Shown here one piece after another: positions 20,301 to 31,175 of a DNA stretch of 64,000 nucleotides. Every line of letters begins with the position of its first letter. Within the stretch, counting starts at the first letter, position 1. Source of the stretch: Tragulus kanchil (Eukaryota > Chordata > Mammalia > Artiodactyla > Tragulidae); contig JAIOJX010000030.1 in assembly GCA_022376925.1 (NCBI GenBank), positions 169,193,298-169,257,297 of the forward strand, in the 5' to 3' direction. A program made the translations under genes and the position numbers. The notes beneath the pieces were generated by a model. It did no database searches, had not been told where the DNA came from, and worked only from the letters and a program-made list of their open reading frames with translations.

Positions 20301-22610
20301 CAATGTCAACCATGGTTTAGAGACTGACTCTGCTGACAGCAGTTTAGAGACTTCTGATTCATCATGCCCTCTCTGTCGCTAAACTATAGCCTCTGGGAAG
20401 ATGAGCAATGCACCTCATTTTTTTTTTTGCCTCTTCCATGGTTGAGGCAGATCCAACCTCCTAAGCTGATTCCTCTTATTCCCACTCCAGCCAAATGAAG
20501 GCCAACTCTCATCTCAGGCTGTGGGCCCGCTACAGCTGGTGGAGCAAGCAATGCCCATTCTAGAAACAATCCTAGGCCAGCAACAGTGGACTCAATAGTG
20601 GAATTCAGGGTATTAACCAACACATGAACCACACACCTCCACTGGTTTCCTTCGGAGGATAAAGAAGTTCTCTGCTCTCATCATCATGAAGCGCATGAAC
20701 TTGTGACACAGAATCTTCTCGATTTCATCAGCCTGGTGAGAGCAAAGGAGAAATGTTTTCCTAGAGTTGACACTCTAGGCCAACAGAAATTTGTAGACTG
20801 TTCTTCTGATTGCAATTTCCCCCATGTTGGCTGCAGGCACTGGGTTTAGGTACTGAACTCCGAACCATGTGGTAACTGGTTGCCAACTAAAAGGAGGGTC
20901 TACTTACATTAGAGCCTTCCAACCTGATTGGGTGTCATCACGATCTTGCTTTTACCCATTCCAGAAAGATAATTTTGGCAAAACGAAATCTTTTTTTTAA
21001 ACTTAAAAATTTTGGCCATGCCATGTGGCATGTATAGTCTTTGTTCCTAGAAGTACAAACAATTGATGGTTCAAGTGAAAGCGAAGGGACTTAAAATCTT
21101 GTCACAGAAGAAAAGATGCTGGGGGAGAAGGAGACATTGAGGTTTTCAACTATATAGGTTGGGCTGTGTGTAGAACAACAATTTTATTTATTTTTGGTGG
21201 CCTTGGAGGTTAGCTCTAGAATCAGGAAAGATTTTAGCTCAGGATGAGGGCAAGCGTGGCTGGCAGGTCTAATGCATCTGACGATGATATCTGCTGCTCT
21301 GCGTGGTACTTGCTTAGTCACTGGCAGGGAGTCTGTGGAGAGGACTCAAGCACAACATCAAGCAACAACTGACCCAATGTCAACCATGGTTTAGAGACTG
21401 ACTCTGCTGACAGCAGTTTAGAGACTTCTGATTCATCATGCCCTCTCTGTCGCTAAACTATAGCCTCTGGGAAGATGAGCAATGCACCTCATTTTTTTTT
21501 TTTTGCCTCTTCCATGGTTGAGGCAGATCCAACCTCCTAAGCTGATTCCTCTTATTCCCACTCCAGCCAAATGAAGGCCAACTCTCATCTCAGGCTGTGG
21601 GCCCGCTACAGCTGGTGGAGCAAGCAATGCCCATTCTAGAAACAATCCTAGGCCAGCAACAGTGGACTCAATAGTGGAATTCAGGGTATTAACCAACACA
21701 TGAACCACACACCTCCACTGGTTTCCTTCGGAGGATAAAGAAGTTCTCTGCTCTCATCATCATGAAGCGCATGAACTTGTGACACAGAATCTTCTCGATT
21801 TCATCAGCCTGGTGAGAGCAAAGGAGAAATGTTTTCCTAGAGTTGACACTCTAGGCCAACAGAAATTTGTAGACTGTTCTTCTGATTGCAATTTCCCCCA
21901 TGTTGGCTGCAGGCACTGGGTTTAGGTACTGAACTCCGAACCATGTGGTAACTGGTTGCCAACTAAAAGGAGGGTCTACTTACATTAGAGCCTTCCAACC
22001 TGATTGGGTGTCATCACGATCTTGCTTTTACCCATTCCAGAAAGATAATTTTGGCAAAACGAAATCTTTTTTTTTTTAAACTTAAAAAAATTTTGGCCAT
22101 GCCATGTGGCATGTATAGTCTTTGTTCCTAGATCAGAGATCGAACCCAAGCCCACTGCAGAAGGACAGAGTCTTAGCCACTAGACCACCAGGAAGTCCTA
22201 GCAAGCCCCGATCCTTTATTTGATCCCTCCAGAGTCCATATCTATATTCAAAGCTGCCCCTTCCATTCTCATTTCACTAGTGCTACATTTTCCAATCTGT
22301 GATAGACTATAAAGAATGTAAGAGATAACCTTAGGTAGTCTCCAGTAACATGAACATCAAACAATCCCCAAGGTTTCTCCCTGCTGAACTCTCAATACTT
22401 CTTTTTTTTTTTTAATTCTTTATTTTAAAGATTTTATAGAGCTTTGTTGTTCACTGACATGTATGTTCCCAGATCATTCATATGCATATCCCTGGTTGCC
22501 ACCCCCCGCCACCCAGTTCACCCTATCCCACCCCTTCGGACCATCACCCCAAGCCATTGTAAAAACATGGCACGCTTCACAAATTTGCGTGTCATCTTTG
22601 TGCAGGGGCC

Positions 22611-22641
<31 letters not shown>

Positions 22642-25600
22642 TGTGTATGTGCTGCCGAAGCAAGCACTCAATACTTCTTAAAGAAAGAATTTTGTGTCAC
22701 AGGGCTGGCATGATCTTAACAGCCCCAACACTTATTAATCTCCTCTTTCAATAAAGTGAACAGGTCCTAGGGCTAGAGTTTTTGGGAGGCAGAAGTGCAA
22801 CCTTGCTTTCTTTTCAATGTGCTTGTTTTTTGGAGTTGTCCTCAATTTGGCAAATTTTATATGTATATATATATGTGTGTCGAAAATTTAAGAGAAAAGA
22901 AGTTGACTGAAAGAAATTCATTAAGCAAAGTGTCCAAGTGGTCCATAAATATGGCAGAAATTATGGGGGTAGTGGGAATGTCAGACATCTGTGATACACA
23001 GAGGAAACTTAAGAAACTACCTCATTTTTTATAATAAATCTCACTTTCAGAGTTTATGGGTATCAAACTGATGTTACTACTACTTATTTTTCTGAACTGG
23101 AGCTATTCATCCATTACGAAGAATTTATGACCTGACACCAAACAGGCCCACAGCCTTGGCTCCTACATTTCCTACCTTCTAATTCAGAGCAAGGCCTAGA
23201 AGATGGGGCTGATTTCTCTTTATTCTACTGACCTGATGAATTTAGCAAGTCATTTCCTGGAAACAGAATCCATTTCCTGGGTTTCTCTGCATTCTGAATC
23301 TGGCATGTGGATCTCTCACGTGGGGGTCCCTCCCCTCCCCAGGGAGGCAGGGGATCTGAGGTGAGCTCACCTGTTTCACAGCAATGCTGACCCGGACAGA
23401 GTTGATGGAGCCCTCAATCAGAACCTTTTCCTTCTCATTCCTGCTGATGGTCACAGGTTGTAGCAGGAGCTCTTTGCTACTTCTGAGAACACAAAATGAC
23501 AGAGGCCTCTCTACTATAAAAGAACAGAATGGCCAGGGAGACCCCATGACAGGTTCTAGAATCGCTATCTGGGACCACAGAGTCCAAGGAATAATAGATT
23601 CACAAGCACAGGTGTTCCAAGATGGGGGCCAGAGAGCATGCTCTTCAGCAGAAGAGCACAGGTTCTGAAGTCAGGGCAAAAAGGTTTTGAAATCCAGCCT
23701 CCTCTGTTACTTCCCTTGGGTAAGTTACCCTGCTGGAATCTCAACTTCCTCATTTGTAAAAGGATTCTGATTCCTATTTCACCGCTGAGGACTAAAGAAA
23801 TCAGGAAGGGTCAAGTGTCTAACAGTGGGCGTGGCACACTGTAGGAGCTTAACAAATGACAGCTCTTGTTTTTCTAACTTTATGCAAATCCACACACTGT
23901 TTAGGGAATGAGGAGAGTCTGCCTTCTGCAGATTTGGCAAATTTTATATGTATATTTTGTGTGTAAAATTTAAGAGAAAAGAAGTTGACTGAAAGAAATT
24001 CATTAAGCAAAGTGTCCAAGTGGTCCATAAATATGGCAGAAATTATGGGGTAGTGGGAATGTCAGACATCTGTGATACACAGAGGAAACTTAAGAAACTA
24101 CCTCATTTTTTATAATAAATCTCACTTTCAGAGTTTATGGGTATCAAACTGATGTTACTACTACTTATTTTTCTGAACTGGAGCTATTCATCCATTACGA
24201 AGAATTTATGACCTGACACCAAACAGGCCCACAGCCTTGGCTCCTACATTTCCTACCTTCTAATTCAGAGCAAGGCCTAGAAGATGGGGCTGATTTCTCT
24301 TTATTCTACTGACCTGATGAATTTAGCAAGTCATTTCCTGGAAACAGAATCCATTTCCTGGGTTTCTCTGCATTCTGAATCTGGCATGTGGATCTCTCAC
24401 GTGGGGGTCCCTCCCCTCCCCAGGGAGGCAGGGGATCTGAGGTGAGCTCACCTGTTTCACAGCAATGCTGACCCGGACAGAGTTGATGGAGCCCTCAATC
24501 AGAACCTTTTCCTTCTCATTCCTGCTGATGGTCACAGGTTGTAGCAGGAGCTCTTTGCTACTTCTGAGAACACAAAATGACAGAGGCCTCTCTACTATAA
24601 AAGAACAGAATGGCCAGGGAGACCCCATGACAGGTTCTAGAATCGCTATCTGGGACCACAGAGTCCAAGGAATAATAGATTCACAAGCACAGGTGTTCCA
24701 AGATGGGGGCCAGAGAGCATGCTCTTCAGCAGAAGAGCACAGGTTCTGAAGTCAGGGCAAAAAGGTTTTGAAATCCAGCCTCCTCTGTTACTTCCCTTGG
24801 GTAAGTTACCCTGCTGGAATCTCAACTTCCTCATTTGTAAAAGGATTCTGATTCCTATTTCACCGCTGAGGACTAAAGAAATCAGGAAGGGTCAAGTGTC
24901 TAACAGTGGGCGTGGCACACTGTAGGAGCTTAACAAATGACAGCTCTTGTTTTTCTAACTTTATGCAAATCCACACACTGTTTAGGGAATGAGGAGAGTC
25001 TGCCTTCTGGATAAGGACAAGCTAAAATCGAACAGTTTGGCCCCCTTTAATGATCAATCCAGAATGATTCACTTATTCAGCATTATGAGCCCTCTCAGTT
25101 CAGTTCCCATTTTGATGCCTCTGAATCCCTGGGATGGGAGTTAACTGTGCTGGTGGTTGGTATCTGTGAGCTATTATCCTTTCAAAACACCTAGTGGAAA
25201 TCAGGTGTGTTAAGTAGCATAACAGGGCACATCTTAACATCTTGTTAGTTTTCTCACATTCAAATCGTATGAATTTACTGTGATAACACTACTTATCTCA
25301 GTCATGTATGTCCCAGATAAAATTTTAAAGGGGAAAAAAACTCATTTACAAAACATAAATTAGATCAAATAATCCACAGTATACAGTATTTGTAGTAGGG
25401 GATGAAAGTCCAGTTGCTGGTATTCTTTTTTTTTTGGCAGGGGATGGGGGTGGGATGGAGGTGGTGGTGGGGTTTCCTGGATCTTCAAATTAGAAAAGAA
25501 CAGAGATGGCAACTCAGATAACTAAATTCTCAAGTCTTCTCCTTAAAAATGCCAGAGGGTTCAATAACTCCTTGGGAGACACCTTCCAAATGGCCCTAAG

Positions 25601-28600
25601 CTGAGAAGTCACACCTTGAATCAAGCAATCTTGGCTGCAGAGTAGCTTCTCTGCTGGGTGACAAGCTCAGGGTTTTGTCCTGCCAACCCACCGAGACCCA
25701 AGTTTCTGAACTTCAAATTAGGAACCATCATTTACCTGGCAGCAAGACAAAAAGTGTGACTTGTAGTTGTCTTGACAATTCCAAGATGGAACTTCATGAC
25801 TCCCTCTGACAACCACCATCTCTGGGTGCTGCAGCCATCACCCCTTACCCCTTTTCCTTCCCTACCTGACTTCCACTTCCGGCTTGTTGTGTCGTTCCAC
25901 GACCTGGGAGGAGAAATTCTCCAGGCAGAGGGCAGCCTGCAGTGTGGCCCGCACGGCACTCAGGTAGGGGCGGAGAGTGGCAGTCTGTAGGAAAGTCCCC
26001 AAGGGACAGTCAGAATCTCTTACATAAAATCCACTGATCCCACAGTCCAGCTGCACAGGAGCCAGGCAGTACTGAGTGTCCTCGGCTCTCTGGCATTACA
26101 GTGAACAGAACAGCCTAGGCCTTCAAGGCGTCTTTCGTTTTAAGTCTAGAACAGTGGTTCTCAAAAGGGGGCCATTTTGCCTGCCAGGGGACACACGGCA
26201 ACATCAAGACATTTTTCATTTTCACAACTTAGGTTGGGGCAGGAGTTATTGGCACTGAGCAGACAGAAGTCAGACACACTGCTAAATAGCCTACAATGTG
26301 CAACAAGAGAAATTTTCAGCCCCAAACAGAGCTGAAGTTGAGAAACTCTGGTCTAGAGGCACACAGGTGAATAACTTCAATCTCCCTTTTGAGTCAACAA
26401 ATGTATAAATCTACAGTATAAATGTATAAATCTTCAGTATTCCAGGAACATTTGGGGGTGGGAATTCAATGACTAAGAGCATTTCTACCCTTAAACAGCT
26501 TTAAAGAGCATTTCCTTAAACAGCTCAAATAGGACAGCGAGACAAAGATAGTAACTATGATATAGTAGGTGAAATGTGAAATAGATTTACAAATTATATT
26601 GCAGAAGAAACTGGTTTTGATTTGAAGATGGAAAAAGGATTTGGAGGATTTTACAATGATAAAAAGAAAAATGACATTCCCTGTAAAAGAAACCGCGGCA
26701 ACTAGCAACACTGGCCTATCGTTGGTTCCATACTTGTATTAACCAAGTCCTTTCTTACCCCAGGCCTCTACACATGCAGAACCATCTATTTTGCAGGCTT
26801 TTCTTCACCTTCTTGGCCTAAGTCATCCTTTGTGTGCTAAATGGCTTCTCTCTGTCTCATTCCTTGAGAACTGTGACTCTATGGAATCCAGCCGGCCAGG
26901 CTCCTCTGTTCATGGGACTCTCCAGGCAAGAATTCTGGAGCGGGTTGTCACGCCCTTCTCCAGAAGACCTTCCTGACTCAGGGATCGAACCTGCGTCTCT
27001 TGTGTCTCCTACATCCGCAGGCAGGTTCTTTACCACTAGCACCACCTAGGAAGCCTCAAGTCATCCTTTAGATTTTGACTTTTTCAGGGAAGGCCTCTTC
27101 TTTCCTCAGAGGCCTTTCCTGATTTCCGTTTTCATGGCACTTATAATTTACAATGGCATACCCTTCATATATCTTTAACTTTCTCCTTTACTAAACTGTT
27201 AAGCTCCATGATCAACAGACCATGTCTATTCTATCCAAATTTACATACCCTGCAACTTGCTCAGTCAGTACCTTTCATATATACTGTCTTACTTAGTTTC
27301 TGTATAAGTGAATGAACAAAAATAAAACTTAAGCAAGATTAGAATAACCAAGAAAGCATTAAGATAGTAAAGAGAGAAAAAAAAAGATAGTAAAGAGTAC
27401 AATGTTGCCCGGAAGCATTTTAGATTCAATGGATGAGGTCGCAATTGTAGCCTAGAGATTCATGGGAAATCTCCAATGCCAGGCTACTGAGTTAAGCCCT
27501 TCTCTTAAAGTGGTAAGGAACTGCTGGGGCTTTCTGACACGGAAGTCACACAACCACAGCTGCATGGAGACTCTATGGTGATCAGACTGGAGGAGAGGGC
27601 AGTGACAGAGCCAGAAGAGAGGGTTATTTCAGTAGAGTCATGAGAGCTTGGCCTGGGGGCAATGGGGGCCAAGCAAGATTGTATCTGTCAAAGTTGACAG
27701 CAAACCTGAAAACGTACATTTTAGGTGGTCAACTCTAATGCCTGCCCTTTCACAAATGAATAAGCACCTTGTTGTGTAATACCTCAACAAGTCTTTTGGA
27801 AGAAAGGATTTGGAGGATTTTTTACAATGATAAAAAGAAAAATGACATTCCCTGTAAAAGAAACCGCGGCAACTAGCAACACTGGCCTATCGTTGGTTCC
27901 ATACTTGTATTAACCAAGTCCTTTCTTACCCCAGGCCTCTACACATGCAGAACCATCTATTTTGCAGGCTTTTCTTCACCTTCTTGGCCTAAGTCATCCT
28001 TTGTGTGCTAAATGGCTTCTCTCTGTCTCATTCCTTGAGAACTGTGACTCTATGGAATCCAGCCGGCCAGGCTCCTCTGTTCATGGGACTCTCCAGGCAA
28101 GAATTCTGGAGCGGGTTGTCACGCCCTTCTCCAGAAGACCTTCCTGACTCAGGGATCGAACCTGCGTCTCTTGTGTCTCCTACATCCGCAGGCAGGTTCT
28201 TTACCACTAGCACCACCTAGGAAGCCTCAAGTCATCCTTTAGATTTTGACTTTTTCAGGGAAGGCCTCTTCTTTCCTCAGAGGCCTTTCCTGATTTCCGT
28301 TTTCATGGCACTTATAATTTACAATGGCATACCCTTCATATATCTTTAACTTTCTCCTTTACTAAACTGTTAAGCTCCATGATCAACAGACCATGTCTAT
28401 TCTATCCAAATTTACATACCCTGCAACTTGCTCAGTCAGTACCTTTCATATATACTGTCTTACTTAGTTTCTGTATAAGTGAATGAACAAAAATAAAACT
28501 TAAGCAAGATTAGAATAACCAAGAAAGCATTAAGATAGTAAAGAGAGAAAAAAAAAGATAGTAAAGAGTACAATGTTGCCCGGAAGCATTTTAGATTCAA

Positions 28601-30093
28601 TGGATGAGGTCGCAATTGTAGCCTAGAGATTCATGGGAAATCTCCAATGCCAGGCTACTGAGTTAAGCCCTTCTCTTAAAGTGGTAAGGAACTGCTGGGG
28701 CTTTCTGACACGGAAGTCACACAACCACAGCTGCATGGAGACTCTATGGTGATCAGACTGGAGGAGAGGGCAGTGACAGAGCCAGAAGAGAGGGTTATTT
28801 CAGTAGAGTCATGAGAGCTTGGCCTGGGGGCAATGGGGGCCAAGCAAGATTGTATCTGTCAAAGTTGACAGCAAACCTGAAAAACGTACATTTTAGGTGG
28901 TCAACTCTAATGCCTGCCCTTTCACAAATGAATAAGCACCTTGTTGTGTAATACCTCAACAAGTCTGATGTTTAAAAAACCAATAAGCATGCTCTCAAAT
29001 AAAATTTAAAAGATAGGGCATCCCTCCCTTGTGGCTCAGTGGATAAGAACCCGTCTGCCAATGCAGGAGACATGGGTTCGATCCCTGATCCGGAAAGATC
29101 CCACATACCACAGAGCAGCTAAACCCACACATCAACAAAGACCCAGCACAGCCAAAAATAAATAAATAAAAGTTTAAAAAAAAAAATTTAAAGATTAAAA
29201 AAAAGGACAAGAGAACACAGCCAGAATAAAAAATACAAGAGGATGAACAAATCTGGGGAGAGAAGTTGAGTTTAGATCCAGAGGTCTAATTTCAAGGTGT
29301 CTTTACGATACCTACGAGGACCTTGAAAGAAAGTCAGGAAGTCACCATCAACAATATGGTCACGAAGATCTGTACATTAAATAGGGATCGCCAGGAAGAG
29401 TGTAAAGAAGAGGAAGGTAGTGAATCAAACTCTCAACTGCCAGAAACACCTACAACCATCAAATGGGAGGACTTCCTGAAAGGAAAAAACCAGCGATACC
29501 AGAGTCTAATATTCCACAGAAAAGGCTGTTACTGTTGAATTCTGACCAGGAAGGGGTGTGTGTGGAGGCGGCGTAACACAGACCCTTCAAGGAGGTAAAA
29601 ACAAGGGCTGGGGGCAACACGAGGAGTGGGATGAGGAAGTGTGGCGATGTCCCTCAGAGAAATTTGTGGGGTGAAGCGAGCACGCGGGGCGGGATCGTGT
29701 TTAGTGAAGGTCTACTCCGGGCGGGGAGGCGCCCCTACTACCCTCCCCGGCGGCCCTCCTGCGGGGTAGGAGGCCTACTACGTGCCTTCGAGGCGCTGCC
29801 ACACACCCAGGAGCGCCCTCTTCCCGGTTCCTGCATGCCTGAGCATCCTCCAGCGGCTTCCAAGGACAGAATACGAGCCTCAAAGCCTACTTCTTAGGAA
29901 GGTGGGTCCCTCGCTCGCCCCTTCCTCACCTCAGCCCCTGCCCCGCCCTCTTTCCCCCAGCCTGAGGGTACCCCCGCGCCCCAGCATCCCTCGGCCCAGG
30001 GCCTCTCCGCCGCAAAGCCGCATCTCCCCCGGACGCAGAGCCCAGAGGCCGAACAGCGGGGGTCCCCGGCCGGGGGCCCGGCACTCTCACCAT
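17350..30093 (-). CDS. ARPC4: Actin-related protein 2/3 complex subunit 4 (p20)
   Basis: ARPC4 is a core subunit of the Arp2/3 complex, which nucleates branched actin; with ARPC2 it forms the scaffold that contacts the mother filament. Six exons on the minus strand: 30093-30091 (only the ATG is coding), 25984-25866, 23482-23371, 20732-20637, 19730-19560 and 17355-17350. Joined, they are 507 nt: 168 codons plus TAA, the normal mammalian length. The protein reads [20 protein letters not shown] to the end EEFLKNF and appears essentially invariant with the mammalian protein. All introns are GT-AG with matching phases. Exons 3 and 4 each occur twice because of tandem duplications. Exon 3 is 112 nt, so double inclusion would frameshift; exon 4 is 96 nt, so double inclusion would add 32 residues. 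The duplicates are therefore best read as assembly artefacts. Confidence 0.97.
18222..18337 (-). mobile_element. tRNA-derived SINE, reverse
   Basis: GGCCATGCGATATGGCATGT, then GGATTGAACCCGAGCCCCCT, ending CCACAGGGAAAGTCC. Intergenic or ARPC4 intron 5. Confidence 0.8.
19560..19730 (-). CDS. ARPC4: ARPC4 exon 5
   Basis: The acceptor TTCCCTAG precedes GGG TAT GAC; the donor is AAT|GTAAGT. It has 57 codons: [20 protein letters not shown], then [20 protein letters not shown] and [17 protein letters not shown]. It ends in phase 0. Single copy. Confidence 0.96.
20637..20732 (-). CDS. ARPC4: ARPC4 exon 4 (copy 1)
   Basis: The acceptor CTCACCAG precedes GCT GAT GAA; the donor is GAG|GTGTGT. It has 32 codons, phase 0 to 0: [20 protein letters not shown], then [12 protein letters not shown]. 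Confidence 0.95.
21713..21808 (-). CDS. ARPC4: ARPC4 exon 4 (duplicate copy)
   Basis: Identical copy at +1076 bp in the duplication 19973-22130. Double inclusion would be in frame (96 nt), so an automatic annotation could accept it and report a false 200-residue isoform. Confidence 0.85.
22068..22200 (-). mobile_element. tRNA-derived SINE, reverse
   Basis: GGCCATGCCATGTGGCATGT through CCACCAGGAAGTCCT. Its left 60 bp also occur at 20990-21050, where duplication E cuts the element. Confidence 0.8.
22398..22667 (-). mobile_element. U6 snRNA-LINE chimeric retrocopy
   Basis: On the minus strand: U6-like sequence (22667-22561), then about 145 bp of GT-rich then A-rich sequence resembling a LINE 3' end, then a poly(A) tail (T-run at 22401). 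It is flanked by a 13-bp direct repeat CTCAATACTTCTT (left near 22391, right at 22667). The target-site start on the minus strand (CTTT|AAGAAG) resembles an L1 endonuclease site. The LINE assignment of the middle part is by resemblance only. Confidence 0.75.
22561..22667 (-). pseudogene. U6 spliceosomal snRNA pseudogene (5' part of the chimera)
   Basis: 107 nt aligned over the whole U6 length. The invariant ACAGAGA and AGC elements are intact, but there are about ten substitutions elsewhere, several CpG-decay type. No U6 promoter (PSE/TATA) is present upstream, so it is not an active gene. Confidence 0.85.
23371..23482 (-). CDS. ARPC4: ARPC4 exon 3 (copy 1)
   Basis: The acceptor TTCTCAG precedes A AGT AGC AAA; the donor is CAG|GTGAGC. 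It has 37 codons after the split Arg: [20 protein letters not shown], then [17 protein letters not shown]. Confidence 0.95.
24452..24563 (-). CDS. ARPC4: ARPC4 exon 3 (duplicate copy)
   Basis: Identical copy at +1081 bp in the duplication 22845-25009. Including both would shift the frame. Confidence 0.85.
25866..25984 (-). CDS. ARPC4: ARPC4 exon 2
   Basis: The acceptor TCCTACAG precedes ACT GCC ACT; the donor is AG|GTAGGG. It encodes [20 protein letters not shown], then [19 protein letters not shown]. Single copy. Confidence 0.96.
26152..26350 (+). mobile_element. MER20 (non-autonomous hAT-Charlie DNA transposon)
   Basis: Begins CAGTGGTTCTCAAAAGGGGG and ends TTGAGAAACTCTG, inverted termini of MER20, with an 8-bp target duplication GTCTAGAA/GTCTAGAG. 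ARPC4 intron 1. Confidence 0.85.
26858..27057 (-). mobile_element. Bov-tA SINE, reverse (copy 1)
   Basis: GTGACTCTATGGAATCCAGC through ACCACCTAGGAAGCC with GGGATCGAACC. In duplication G. Confidence 0.88.
28029..28228 (-). mobile_element. Bov-tA SINE, reverse (copy 2)
   Basis: Second copy at +1171 bp of the element at 26858. Confidence 0.88.
29017..29180 (+). mobile_element. CHR-type SINE, forward, shortened
   Basis: Head CCCTTGTGGCTCAGTGGATA, B-box GGGTTCGATCCC, then directly GACCCAGCACAGCCAAAAAT and AAATAAATAAA. The middle of the CHR body is deleted. Confidence 0.85.
29700..29901 (+). other. TADA3: Candidate non-coding exon 1 of TADA3
   Basis: The plus-strand CpG-rich stretch ends ACTTCTTAGGAAG|GTGGGT, a good donor. 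Placing the TADA3 5' end left of the ARPC4 start agrees with the overlapping human arrangement. The start is arbitrary, and other donors between 30150 and 30860 cannot be excluded. Confidence 0.35.
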
Positions 30094-30140
30094 CGCGGGC
30101 GCTGGCTGGGCCGGAAAGCGGAAGTGCGGAAGTGGCCGGC
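30091..30140 (-). CDS. ARPC4: ARPC4 exon 1 (5'UTR and start codon)
   Basis: On the minus strand GCGCCCGCG ATG is followed at once by the donor GTGAGA, so the initiator codon is the last codon of exon 1, as in mammalian ARPC4. The upstream end is estimated; the start lies within an ETS motif cluster. Confidence 0.85.
30108..30137. promoter_or_regulatory. Tandem ETS (GGAAGT/ACTTCCG) motif cluster
   Basis: Three GGAA cores at about 30113, 30120 and 30128, two of them in GCGGAAGT context, lie 20-40 bp upstream of the ARPC4 ATG. Read on the ARPC4 strand these are ACTTCCGC repeats, typical of GABP/ELK-type sites at TATA-less bidirectional promoters. Binding is inferred, not shown. Confidence 0.6.
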
Positions 30141-30939
30141 CCCGCGACGCTTGCCCTTCTTTGGACGCGCAGCCGCAGTCTCCGCCCGGACGTCCGGACC
30201 GTACCATCGATGCTCCCAGAGGGGGAGGCGGAGGCTAAGAACATTTGGCCCCTCAGATGTTTTCCCGTTAGGACTGTCTTAGTAGTTTGAGGCTCCTGAA
30301 GTGTCACATCACTGCTCAAGCTGCTCGCGTTACCCATGGAGCTCTCGCATGTGACTTTGGCCTTCTTGTCCATCTTTGCCGCCGTCTTCCCTCAATGGTC
30401 ACGCAGTGGTGCAGCCCGGCCTCAGGTTGGGCACCATATTAGGGCAAGGCGAGGCGGAGGAGCCTTTCGATCCTTCCGGCTCTGCGCCCCCATCCTTTCT
30501 TCAGGCCCCTCCTACATGCAGCCTTTGGGGCTCGGCGGGACTAACTGCCGGGCGGAAAACAGGACTGCCGAGCCCCGCCCCCTGGCCCCGCGCTGTTCCT
30601 TAGGGTCCGCCTGAGGATTACCGTCTGTACCCTGCCTGCAGCGGGCTCGCTCGCTGCTGGCAAACCCCCACCTCCCAAAAGAGCCTGGGGTTGGCCGTTG
30701 CGTCCTCCTGCCCCCTTGTCAACTGCAGGGGGCCCGCACACAGCCAGTTCCGGGGCGGTTGCTCTCACCGACCGGAACTCTCCACCCCCTCCCGCGGGCC
30801 CGGGGCTGTAGGAGGCAGCAAGGAGGAGGTAGAGGAGGCGGGGGCTGCGGTACGGTGTCTTTAGAGGACTAGGCTCCTAAAGGCGGGACGTTGGGGCGAT
30901 CCATGGGTGGGGCCAGCCATTAACCAGCCCCACTTTTTC

Positions 30940-31175
30940 TGTGCCAGGCACTGAACTGAGCTCTTGACGGGCATCATCTCTAAATCCTCAGAACATCCCA
31001 GGGAGGTAGGTACCATTGTTACCCCATTTTACAGATTCAGACTTACAGGAAAGCAGACGTAGGGTCCTTTTGTACCCATTTTATGGATGGAAAAACTGAG
31101 GCTCAGGAGAGTTAATGTTCATGTTCAGGGCTACATAGACATTGGTCAAGCCTGGGCTTGAATCCAGGTATATCT
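30940..31175. mobile_element. MIR-type old SINE upstream of TADA3 coding exon 1
   Basis: GTGCCAGGCACTGAACTGAG, CCATTTTACAGATTCAGACT, AAAACTGAGGCTCAGGAGAG. Second copy near 32035-32270. Other MIR-like pieces are near 1800-2020, 18540-18700, 47350-47510, 52590-52700, 53250-53500 and 58000-58110. Confidence 0.7.

Larger units (their letters stand above)
19973..22130. repeat. ARPC4: Tandem duplication E: 19973-21050 and 21053-22130
   Basis: Offset 1076 bp at the exon. Duplicates ARPC4 exon 4. A T-run of 10 near 20418 is 13 in the second copy near 21491, and A/T runs near 21000 and 22070 also differ. Confidence 0.95.
22845..25009. repeat. ARPC4: Tandem duplication F: 22845-23928 and 23932-25009
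   Basis: Offset 1081 bp at the exon. Duplicates ARPC4 exon 3. Differences are at the left end in a TA/TG simple repeat (22858-22885 against 23944-23965). Confidence 0.95.
26634..28967. repeat. Tandem duplication G: 26634-27796 and 27804-28967
   Basis: Offset 1171 bp, within ARPC4 intron 1. Carries a reverse Bov-tA SINE in each copy. No exon. Confidence 0.95.
29640..30250. promoter_or_regulatory. ARPC4/TADA3 shared CpG-island promoter
   Basis: CpG-dense DNA with no TATA box between the divergent genes. ARPC4 exon 1 (minus) lies inside it. A plus-strand donor GAAG|GTGGGT at 29901 could end a non-coding TADA3 exon 1 overlapping ARPC4 head to head, as in human, where the 5' ends overlap. A second GC-rich block continues at 30420-30860. 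Confidence 0.7.

Noticed and set aside
22561..22667. Functional U6 snRNA gene
   Set aside because: About ten substitutions, no PSE/TATA promoter, a fused LINE-like tail with poly(A), and target-site duplication: a retrocopy.
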